The notes beneath the pieces were generated by a model that did not search any database, was not told the DNA's origin, and worked only from the letters and a program-made list of their open reading frames with translations. A program made the position numbers and the translations under genes. From Budorcas taxicolor (taxonomy: Eukaryota > Chordata > Mammalia > Artiodactyla > Bovidae), in assembly GCF_023091745.1 (NCBI RefSeq), contig NC_068935.1, forward strand, positions 16,475,775 to 16,539,774: DNA of 64,000 nucleotides. Reading direction: 5' to 3'. Position 1 is the stretch's first letter, and every line of letters starts with the position of its first letter. Positions 55,416-64,000 of the stretch are shown here, piece by piece.

Positions 55416-55539
55416 TTACCAATTAACTATAAAGGCACAGGCAGGTTAAAAGCAAAATAATGAGAAAGATAACCCTCACAAAAATTAGTCACAAGAAAGT
55501 GGGTGTAGCTATATTATTATTTTTAATCTGTCTATCTTA

Positions 55540-55655
55540 CCTTCTAAAGTTCCCTGAAGGCAAGAACCACATATAACTGGGCTATGGATTCCTAGCACCT
55601 AGCACATTGCCTGGTAATATGAAAGGCATTCATTATCTACCTGAAGAATTACTGA
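55540..55655 (+). repeat. L2 3' end remnant
   Basis: 'aaagttccctgaaggcaaga' and 'cctagcacctagcacattgc'. Confidence 0.65.
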
Positions 55656-55684
55656 GCTGTTCACTAATCGTAAGTGCTGCTTGC

Positions 55685-55950
55685 AAAAACATGAATGAAC
55701 CTCATAGATCTGATGAGACAAAAAAAGCTAGACATAAAAGAATATACACTGTATGATTCCATTTTTATTAAGTTCAAAAACTGTTAAAACTAATCAATGG
55801 TGACAGAAGTTAGAAAGAAGTCTGATGCAATTCTGGAAATGTTCTATATCTTCATCTAGGAGATTGTTTTATACATTGAACTGAACAGCTAAGATTCATT
55901 TGTGTACTTTATTGAATGTGTATTACAACTCAATAAAGAATGACACTAAA
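55685..55950 (+). mobile_element. Old L1 3' UTR
   Basis: 'atacactgtatgattccatt', 'ttctggaaatgttctatatc' and 'tattacaactcaataaagaa' form a separate, old L1 3' end. Confidence 0.75.
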
Positions 55951-56093
55951 ATGATCCAAATATGAATAGAGATTCTGGGGTTCAATGATGCCATTTATCA
56001 CTTTTTTAGGAAGGTATATTTATGTAGCTTATTTAGTGAAATTTGTTCTGATATATAATATATAAAAAATATATATTCATATATAAATTTATA

Positions 56094-56180
56094 TTTTTTT
56101 TTCTTGGCCATGCCACACATCATACAGGATCTTAGTTACCCTACAAGGGATGAAACTCATGCTCCCCTGCAGTGGAAGAG
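56094..56180 (-). mobile_element. CHR-type SINE fragment
   Basis: 'ttggccatgccacacatcat', 'acaggatcttagttacccta' and 'actcatgctcccctgcagtg' are the reverse of a CHR SINE. It is truncated at its head. Confidence 0.72.
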
Positions 56181-56789
56181 TGGAGTTGTTTTTGTATTAA
56201 TATCATCACCATCCCATCCCAACCTCAGCCAATTTACCACAGTTTGCCTTTGTCTCTTGGTGCATTACAGAAAAATAAAACAAAAACAAGGACAAGAATA
56301 CCCTTTCCTGCAAAGTTTATAAACAGCTCCTCAGCAAAGGCTAAATGTATGTTACTGTATGGCTTTCCACATGCTATGTCTGGAACATCAGATTCTGATT
56401 CAATATTTAAAATGGGAAGAACTTACCAGTTTGAGGGCTGAGGGAGACTATCCTCCGTGACGGTAGATTCTGTGTGCACTATGAAATGTGCCCCCTCAAT
56501 AAAAGGATGATTCTTTAAGTAAGGAGCAAATGTCCCCTGACAGTATTCATCAATCTCAAAGGAGAAGTATGATAGAAAGGAAAATCATGTGTAAACTATA
56601 ACTATAGGTAGCTAAGATTTTTCCTTAACTCAGTATCTAGAGTGCATTAAATCTGATAAAATAGAATGGACTTTACTTTCGTTTATTCTGTTAATCTGAT
56701 TAACATTCCCTTCACCTTTTTATATCCCCTGAATTATATTTGGTATTTGCCCTTTGAGTTTACATAACAATTTGAACAAATACACTATG
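56181..56789. other. Low-copy DNA
   Basis: Nothing recognised. The frames over 56104-56441 are not supported. Confidence 0.35.
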
Positions 56790-56799
56790 CTTGTGACAG

Positions 56800-56828
56800 T
56801 ATGTATGTGTGTATGTATGTGTGTGTTA
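56800..56828 (+). repeat. (TATG)n/(TG)n microsatellite
   Basis: 'tatgtatgtgtgtatgtatg' directly before the Bov-tA end, probably derived from its tail. Confidence 0.88.
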
Positions 56829-57016
56829 GTTGCTCAGTCTTTGTGACCCTATGGACTGTAGTCCACCAGGCTCCTTTGTCTATGGAATTCTCCAGACAGA
56901 AATACTGGAATGGGGAGCCATTCCCTTCTCCAGGGGATCTTCCCAAACTAGGGATTGAACCCAGGTCTCCTGCATTGCAGGCATATTCTTTACTGTCTGA
57001 ACCACCAGGGAAGCCC
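56817..57016 (-). mobile_element. Bov-tA SINE
   Basis: Reverse copy with the head 'actgtctgaaccaccaggga' at its right end. TSD cttgt[g/a]c-type: cttgtgacagtat (56790-56802) and cttgtaccagtat (57017-57029). The microsatellite lies between the left TSD and the element. Confidence 0.93.
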
Positions 57017-57159
57017 CTTGTACCAGTATATGTTGTGCATTTTTTGAACTTCTATTCCAAGAGTCTCTCAGTAAGGCAGTTCAAAATACATTTAACTAGC
57101 TTTTCCAAAAGATTCCATAATAAGAGGGGGCAGACCACAATTTTTCTCCTAGTTAATCA

Positions 57160-57356
57160 CTCAGTCGGTAAAGAATCTGCCTGGAGTGCAGGAGACCTGG
57201 GTTTGATCCCTGGGTTGGGAAGATCCCCTGGAGAAGGAAATGGCAACCCACTTCAGTATGCTTGCCTGGAGAATCCATGGACAGAGGAGCCTGGTGGGCT
57301 GCCATCTATGGGGTCGCAAAGAGTTGAGCACGACTGAGCGACTAACACTTACTTAC
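57160..57356 (+). mobile_element. Bov-tA SINE, head shortened
   Basis: Forward copy starting 'ctcagtcggtaaagaatctg' and ending 'gactgagcgactaacactta'. TSD ttaatca at 57153-57159 and 57357-57363. It is opposite in direction to the copy 144 bp to its left. Confidence 0.93.
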
Positions 57357-57363
57357 TTAATCA

Positions 57364-58255
57364 TCTTGCAGTTTTATGATGCATCAGAACAAACTCAGTT
57401 CATATTCCTTGTATTCCTCATTTAAACATGGTTGATCCAGGACAGCTTTCACCAGCATTAAACCATTCACGCTGTCATTCTGGATACCTCTGTAAGTGTT
57501 TTAAAATGTTAATTGTCTCTCCTCCTTTTCCATGCTGTCCCTCTCTCATTCCCCAAACTCTGAAGAAAAGCAGAAAATATTAATATTAAGATTAATTCTC
57601 CAACATTAATCTCCATTTCATGTTAATTCTGTCAACTGTCTATGGAGGAATGGGGGTTGGATAAAAATTGCTTTCCCCAGGTATGTGAGAGCACTAGCCT
57701 GTACCTGTGCCTCTCGCTGCTCACACATTCCTCTGTTGAGGAATTTAGGTCAGAAACTCTGTATCCCCCACCTCCGCTCCTCCTCCTCCTTTTCCCACTC
57801 TCCCTTCTCAAGGCCTCACAAGAATGAATTCACAACCTTGGAATGAAGAAGGTGAACGGAGCTTTTTCTTTACTCATCTTAATGTCTGTGCACTGGCTTG
57901 GGTTTTCCCAAACGGAGTGAATTCATCAAATGTGTCGGGGCAGAGGCGCTGTCTCTAGTTAAGTGCACTCCAGCACAAAGACATTCTCTTATCTAAAGTC
58001 TGTGGCCCAGTGCCTGAACTCCTGGCAGTGAGATACCTATAGAAGCTCTGTTAACTATTTCAGGACAGCACCACCTCACAATGCTAAGTAACCATGTAAC
58101 AGGCTGGTTGGGGAAATAGGCTTACAATTCAGAAACAATTCAAAGTACTGTTCACTTAAGATTTATAAAATTATGCCACTCATGAGTAAGTCACAGGAAG
58201 AGAGTTCCATGCGACCAGGAAGTCGGGGAAGACAAACCATTGTCATTCTACATGG
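57364..58255. other. Repeat-poor stretch
   Basis: No element is recognised. A pyrimidine-rich patch (ctcctcctcctcctt) lies near 57777. A 61-codon frame at 57642-57827 has no support. Confidence 0.35.
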
Positions 58256-58257
58256 GT

Positions 58258-58525
58258 TCCCTCTTCTTTGTGCCTATCCAATTTCGACTTCCAAGGTCTA
58301 ACTCAAGTCCCATCTGATTCAGGATGCTTTTCCTGAACACCAAGGCAAACACTGAGCACGCTCTTTCGATCACTCATTGCCTGAACTTGACACTTATTTG
58401 AAAATTATCTCTATTTGCAGTGAAATTTGTATTTCTATTGTTTCTATGCATGTAGATCATTCCTCTCCATGTAGGTTGCAACTTTCTTGAGAATAGGTAC
58501 CTTGTGTTACACCTTATGTCCTTGG
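58258..58525 (+). repeat. L2 LINE 3' end
   Basis: 'aaggtctaactcaagtccca', 'caggatgcttttcctgaaca' and 'gcaactttcttgagaatagg' form an L2-type 3' end. Confidence 0.65.
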
Positions 58526-59800
58526 GCAGTTAGACACACAAGAGATTCTTAATCTTCAACCAAAAAGACCCTCTCTTCTTCACCAAGCCAGACCCCATCT
58601 ATTCTTTAAGATCTAACACAAATAGACATATAGTCTACAGTAGAGTTGTGTTTTCTAACGTAAATGTAACTTCTAGATAAGTCCTTCAGCCCTCCATTCT
58701 AATCAGATTGCCATCCCCTAAGCCTCTCCTATACAGAAATTCTGAACCAAACATAATGGTGACGATCTGTTTTTGAGACTTTCTCCAACCTCTCCAAAGA
58801 GAAGTTACATTCAATCATTTGTATTGTCTTTACCATTCACTATGGTTACTTAAATATAGTCAGCCTTGCATCTTTTTAGCTCTCTTACTATCATATCTTG
58901 TTTCTCAAACTAGTTATCAAATTATAGAATGATGAGGATCACCGTATTGTATTTCTGTTTCATCTGCCACAGCCTTTGAAAGCAATGCTATGTGCATAGT
59001 AAGCTCTCAAAAATGACATCAAATGAACAGAAGAGATTCAGAACAATAAAATGCTAGGTGAAAGAACATAATTAGGGGTAGATCAGCCTCTGCCTAATAC
59101 TTGGGGGGCTGTGTAGCATTGTTCACCTTCAGTGCAAACATATCTCCCTACAACAGACACCAAGCAAACAAATTCCACTGAAGCTTGTTTAAAAACTGCC
59201 AAGTAGAAAAGATGTACCTTTTTGAAATAATTAATTAGCTGACATTTTGTTTCAAGATGGCCAACTGAAGCACAAAATAAGGAATCAGATGTTTACTGAG
59301 TTCCTTTTACATGCAGGACCCTGTGTTAGATGATGTGAGAGTTCAGTCCACAAAGCTTGTGACTATCCTGGAACTTATTTCAAAAAAGCAAAACACAATG
59401 CCATGAGCAATATATGATAAAATAGTTAAATAAAGCTCATTTTTGTTCAGTCAAAAAGTACTCTCCCCACCCTGCCCTCGCAGCAAGAACTGACTAATGA
59501 TGAATCAATCTCTGTAAACCTTCGGCACTGCCCATCTATTTTAGGCATTATCAGATTCTGAATCACTTTACTCTTGCTATTAATTTTGCACATTTCCCCT
59601 CATTTTATGTAAAGAATCAGACTCTTAGAAACCCCAGATCTGGAAAGAGTGAAGAGGTTGTCCAGGGGTTTTGCACTTTTTGTGTTTGTGTATATGGGTG
59701 AGGGCAGGGGTGGCATGGATATTTCAGCAGTCCAGTGAAGGCTTTGGAGACAGAATAAAGTCTTTAAATGCATAATGTAAAACACATAACAGTGAATTTG
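58526..59800. other. Low-copy DNA with L2-like beginning
   Basis: 58560-59000 may extend the L2-like sequence (aatctaacacaa-type and atactgtc-like text). Otherwise nothing is recognised. Confidence 0.35.
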
Positions 59801-59815
59801 TACAGTTTAAAGTTT

Positions 59816-60325
59816 GTCGTTGTTGTTCAGTTGTTAAGTCATGTCCAACTCTTTGCAATCCCATGGACTGGACTCCACCAGGCTACGTTGTCCTTCCAGA
59901 GTTTGCTCAGATTCATTTCCACTGAGGCAGTGATGTCATTCAACCATCTCATCCTCTGCCATCCCCTTCTCCTTTCGCCTTCAATCTTTCCCAGCATCAG
60001 GGTCTTTCCCAATGAGCCAGCTTTTCGCATCAGGCGGCCAAAGTATTGGCACTTCAGCTTCAGCATCAGTCCTTCCAATGAATATTCAGGATTGATTTCC
60101 TTTAGGATTGACATTGATTGGTTTGATCTCCTGGTGGTCTGAGGAACTCTCAAGATCTTCTCCAGCACTGTAATTTGAAAGAATCAATTCTTTGGCACTC
60201 AGCCTTCTTTATGATCCAACCCTCACATCCATACATGACCACTGGAAAAACCATAGCTTTGACTATACAGACTTTTGTCAGCAAAGTGATGTGTCTACTT
60301 TTTAATACACTATCTAGGTTTGTCA
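59816..60325 (-). mobile_element. BovB 3' end, 510 bp
   Basis: Reverse copy from 'gtcgttgttgttcagttgtt' to 'aatacactatctaggtttgt'. Perfect 10-bp TSD tttaaagttt at 59806-59815 and 60326-60335. Frames in it are antisense or decayed. Confidence 0.96.
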
Positions 60326-60389
60326 TTTAAAGTTTAAGAACAAGTAAAACTAACCTAGGGTGTCCGAGTCCTGACAGTATTACCCTTAG

Positions 60390-60572
60390 AGGTTCTGATT
60401 GGAAGGGGGCATGAGGGGCCCTTCTGGAGTGCACGTAATCTGCTTACTCCCTATTTTGGGTGCTAATTATACAGTTTTGTTCACATCGTAAAAATTCATT
60501 GAGCTGTACCCTATAATTTGTGTACTTTTCTGGATGTGTGTTCTATTTCAATGAAAATTTTTAAAAAATACA
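60390..60572 (+). mobile_element. Old L1 3' UTR
   Basis: 'attcattgagctgtacccta', 'tgtgtacttttctggatgtg' and 'ttctatttcaatgaaaattt'. It lies just right of the BovB. Confidence 0.75.
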
Positions 60573-61120
60573 TAAGCATGTAGGATTACAAAGAAATCTA
60601 TTACATTGAAATACAGTTCTATCCACTGATTCTTAAGGGATCCATTCCTTAGGTTAATAATCCAGAAAAAAGAGATTTGAGACATTTCTAGGAGTGAAAA
60701 ATCTAGTTGACAAAAGAAGATTGAAAAACTTAAAATATGAAGAAACTGATAAGTATACTTGATAAGCCAAACTAGAGGGGAAGCCAAAAGAGAAAAGTGG
60801 GAACAAGTACTTTGGAGGTAGTGTCAGGGCAGAGTAATTTGAGGATGTGGAACCCAGACTGTAAGTGGAAGGGTGTGAACTATTTGGTTAAGTTGAAATG
60901 ACAGCATTCCTCTTGTAGTATGGGTAGTCAAGAGTATGGGAGGCCTTTTATCTATTTAGCTATTGTGAAGGAGAAATGACAATAGGTAGGATGAAATAAA
61001 GCTGGTGACTACTGCTGGGTACAGAATGGAAAGAAGATCTTGAACTAGGATTCCTCACTAACAGAAAGCCACTGAAGATAGTTTTAGCTGAACAGTAAAA
61101 GAGAACACTGTTTTATGAAA
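60573..61120. other. Low-copy DNA
   Basis: Nothing recognised. Confidence 0.35.
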
Positions 61121-61124
61121 CCAT

Positions 61125-61205
61125 TCAGTTCAATTTAACGAGCATTTACTAAATGCCTACTAGGTTCAGTGTACTATGTTAGAGTCTGCCCTGGTTGATG
61201 GTTTT
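61125..61205 (-). repeat. L2 3' end remnant
   Basis: 'aacgagcatttactaaatgc' and 'ctactaggttcagtgtacta' follow the reverse L2 3' end. Confidence 0.5.
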
Positions 61206-62192
61206 AAATATTCTCTAAGATTCTCTGTTTTATGTTTTTTGTCTTTTATGTCTTTTGACCTGTCTAATTTCTAAACTGCCAAAGTACATTTACAGTCTAG
61301 GTTGGTTTAAATTAGACTGCAACTTATTCAAAACTGCAACATTTCAGATATTACAAATCAAGCAAAACTGGGGCAAAAAGACAATAGGATATGTTCCTAT
61401 TTGGGTCAGGAACATGCCTCAAAGTTTTTAGTTGGATTGTTTCCAAGTGTACTATTTGTCCAAGTGTTTCCCCTTCAGGCAATGTTCTTTTCAACACACA
61501 AAATGCTAGGGGTGGAAGAGACACCCAGTGAAGGCAGCAGATTTTAATAACCATTGAATAGCCCAATGATTCACCCTAACATCTTTCATTATTAACCATT
61601 TTGAAAGTTTGATAATGAAAAAAGAACCATGGAAAAGTCCATCCAAGTATATAAACACAGATAATGGAGAAACTTCCAACTTCTCAGCCCATTCTGTTTT
61701 TCTAATTGTCTAACATAGAGGTCACACTGAGTTGTAAGTTGTGGAAAGTCAGTTTCACATTGAGGAAGAAAATGGAGATGGCTAATTTTAGGGAGTTTAC
61801 TGTGTTCCTTTCAATGCCCGAAAGCTATTCTATGTTTGTCATCATGACTACTAGTCAAGGCATGCTTTATGATTTCTATAAGACATTCTATCCAGACTAC
61901 ATGGCTGCCAATAAAATCTTTCTTTTCTGAAGACCAACACTAAACTTGTTTATTGTTAGGTGAAGGTTAGTAAAGATCAGTATTTGCTAGGAAAATGCAT
62001 CTATGATAATTCTACATGAAATGAGTTCTATACCACAATTACTGCTGGGCTAATATTTAGCCTTTACTATGTCTAGGAAATAAAAATCCCTAGGTTTATA
62101 GTTTAACTCTGCCTTCTCTCTTTCTCTTATCTCTTCTCTTTTCCTCTCTCAATTCCAGAGGGTCTTACACTGTAAGATTTCTTTATTACAAT
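61206..62192. other. Low-copy DNA
   Basis: A 74-codon frame at 61706-61930 is not similar to anything I recognise and has no splice or start context. Listed only because no repeat explains it. Confidence 0.3.
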
Positions 62193-62395
62193 GGGCTTCC
62201 CGAGTAGTTCAGTGGTAAAGAATCTGCCTGGAATGCAGGAGACACAGGAGACCCAGGGCTCAATCCCTGGGGTGGAAAGATCCCCTGGAGGAGGGCATGG
62301 CAACCCATTCTAGAATTCTTGCTGAGAAAATCCCATGGACGGCAGAGCCTGGTGGGCTACCATGCAGTCACAAAAAGTCAGACACAACCGAGCAC
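62193..62395 (+). mobile_element. Bov-tA SINE
   Basis: Forward copy 'gggcttcccgagtagttcag' to 'gtcagacacaaccgagcaca', with an extra 'acacaggag' in the head. No clear TSD. Confidence 0.94.
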
Positions 62396-62739
62396 AGCAT
62401 GGCATATAAATCACATACAGGTGGTACTGTCTCATTAAATCATTTCAAAACCTTGGAATCAGTTGCTTAAATTATTAGCATGTTAATAGTCATTCTCGGA
62501 TTTTCATAGCCCTCTTATATTCTTCTCTTAACTCAAGACTAGAGCTGCATCTCAGAGGCATGATGGAAGGAATATGCGTTCTATCTGGGCTCCAAGTATA
62601 GCAGGGTGAAATTGCTGTCTCATGTCCCCTGAACTACAATAGTCATTTGATATAATTCAATACAGCCACTAAATGATAATGTATAGAGTTGTTAGGGATG
62701 TATCATGACAAATATTTATGATTAATAAATGCAAATAAG
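62396..62739. other. Low-copy DNA
   Basis: Nothing recognised. Confidence 0.3.
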
Positions 62740-62945
62740 AGGTTACAAAAGAGTAGAGTGCACAGTATAGTCACATTCATGTAAATTACATAAATACACA
62801 CATAAAACTATTGGAAGGATATGCACGAAAATGTTAAGAGTTGTGGAATTATGGATAATGTTCTTTTTTGTGCTTTTCTGTATATTTTTACTTTCTACAG
62901 TGAAGATATATGTATATATATAATTTTAATAAGGAAATTATCAGT
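62740..62945 (+). repeat. Possible old L1 3' end
   Basis: 'tctgtatatttttactttct' and 'acagtgaagatatatgtata' fit the tail of an old L1. Weak. Confidence 0.45.
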
Positions 62946-62989
62946 TTTAATGTTAAATAAAATTAAATTCACAATATCTGCATATTAAC

Positions 62990-64000
62990 AGGAAGGAATG
63001 AAAAGGCATGAACAGTATGAAAAGGAAAAAAGATATGACACTGAAAGATGAACTCCCTAGGTTGGTAGGTGCCCAACATGCTACTGGAGAAGAGTAGAGA
63101 AATAGCTCTAGAAATAATGAAGATGCTGAGCCAAAGTGAAAACAATGCCCAGTAGTGGATTTGACTGGTAATGGAAGTAAAATCTGATGCTGTAAAGAAC
63201 AATACTGCATAGGAACCTGGAATGTTAGGTTCATGAATCAAGGTAAATTGGAAGAGATCAAACAGGAGATGGCAAGAGTGAATGTTGATATTTTAGGAAT
63301 CAGTGAACTAAAATGTACCAGAAAGGGTGAATTTAATTCAGATGACCATTATATCTACTACTGTGGGCAAGAATCCCTTAGAAGAAATGAAGTAGGCCTC
63401 ACAGTCAACAAGAGAGTCCAGTACTCTCTTCTAGAGAGAAGAGTACTCTCTTCAAGAGAGAAATACAGTACTTGGATGCAATCTCAAAAATGACAGAATG
63501 AACTCTGATTGTTTCCAAGGCAAACCATTCAATATCACAGGAATCCATGTCCATGCCCCAATCACTAATGCCGAAGAAACTGAAGATGAACAGTTCTATG
63601 AAGACCTACAAGACCTTCTAGAAGTAACACCAAAACAAAGGATGTCCTTTTCAATATAGGAGACTGGAATATAAAAGTAGGAAGTCGCGAGATAACTGAA
63701 GTAACAGGCAAATTTGGCCTTAGAGTACAAAATGAAGCAGGGCAAAGATTAACAGAGTTTTGCCAAAAGAATGCACTGGTCATAGCAAACACCCTCTTCC
63801 AACAACATAAAAGAAAACTCTACACATGGACATTCACAGATGGTCAATACTGAAATCAGATTGATTATATTCTTTGCAGCCAAAGATGGAGAAGGTCTAT
63901 ATAGTCAGCAAAAACAAGATCGAGAACTGACTGTGGCTCAGATCATGAACTCCTTATTGTCAAATTCAGACTTAAATTGAAGAGACTAGGGAAAACCACT
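62990..64000 (+). mobile_element. BovB 5' part, running off the window
   Basis: Includes the BovB sequence upstream of the ORF ('agatatgacactgaaagatg', 'actccctaggttggtaggtg') and the ORF start. It continues past 64000. It is the only copy here with the 5' region and may be close to full length beyond the window. A 22-bp tandem duplication (63420-63441 and 63442-63463) interrupts its ORF. Confidence 0.92.
63233..63960 (+). pseudogene. BovB endonuclease ORF, broken
   Basis: The N-terminal AP-like endonuclease of BovB nicks target DNA. It opens at 63233 (MNQGKLEEIKQEM) and carries VDILGISELKC, which includes the glutamate of the endonuclease family motif. It stays open to 63493, where frame-disrupting changes and the tandem duplication end it. 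Later endonuclease text (for example 'ctgactgtggctcagatcat' near 63929) is in other frames. Compared with the copy at 2460, the duplication is specific to this one. Confidence 0.88.

Noticed and set aside
56801..57337. 178-codon open frame
   Set aside because: It spans two oppositely oriented Bov-tA SINEs and the sequence between them. Bov-tA often gives such frames.
61706..61930. 74-codon frame considered as a small gene
   Set aside because: No domain, promoter or splice evidence. Length is compatible with chance.

Overview
This window is non-coding mammalian DNA from a ruminant, most likely cattle or a close bovid. The diagnosis rests on the interspersed repeats. BovB (RTE-type) LINEs, Bov-tA and Bov-A SINEs, CHR-type tRNA-derived SINEs and bovine-type L1 3' ends all occur, several with intact target-site duplications (TSDs). 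Older mammalian layers (MIR, L2, hAT/MER5-like, old L1) lie underneath. I found no host protein-coding gene, exon, rRNA, functional tRNA or CRISPR array. The only protein-coding remnants are broken BovB endonuclease/reverse-transcriptase frames and L1 ORF2 fragments. The window is best read as intergenic or deep intronic sequence.

Layout. 1-5.1 kb: a bovine L1 tail, CHR SINEs and a 2.66 kb 5'-truncated BovB (2460-5118) with a decayed ORF. 5.1-17 kb: mostly low-copy AT-rich DNA with scattered SINEs, MIR, MER5-like and small L1 pieces. 17.4-19.4 kb: an old L1 3' end split by a solo LTR and by a head-to-head Bov-tA pair, followed by an L1 with a 5' inversion and a perfect 14-bp TSD. 21-33 kb: Bov-A SINEs, L1 3' ends and BovB 3' ends, many with TSDs. 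33-39.9 kb: low-copy DNA with few insertions. 39.99-41.74 kb: a minisatellite of roughly 18-24 bp units carrying three related Bov-tA copies at the same repeat phase. 42-49 kb: Bov-tA and BovB insertions in MIR and L2 background, including an 86-bp duplication flanking a SINE. 49.7-55.4 kb: an old L1 ORF2-3' region hit repeatedly by younger elements, including a 2.3 kb tail-to-tail BovB pair that forms a palindrome of about 750-bp arms. 55.5-62.9 kb: mostly low-copy DNA. 62.99-64 kb: the 5' part of another BovB that runs off the window.

The copies relate to one another by retrotransposition. BovB reverse transcriptase is thought to mobilise Bov-tA/Bov-A SINEs, whose 3' ends match the BovB tail, and L1 machinery probably mobilised the poly(A)-tailed elements. 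Nothing here looks like an undescribed gene system. The most interesting features are structural: inverted retroelement pairs, a SINE-bearing higher-order minisatellite, and nested insertions that give a relative chronology. All family names come from recognition of the sequence, not from a database search.
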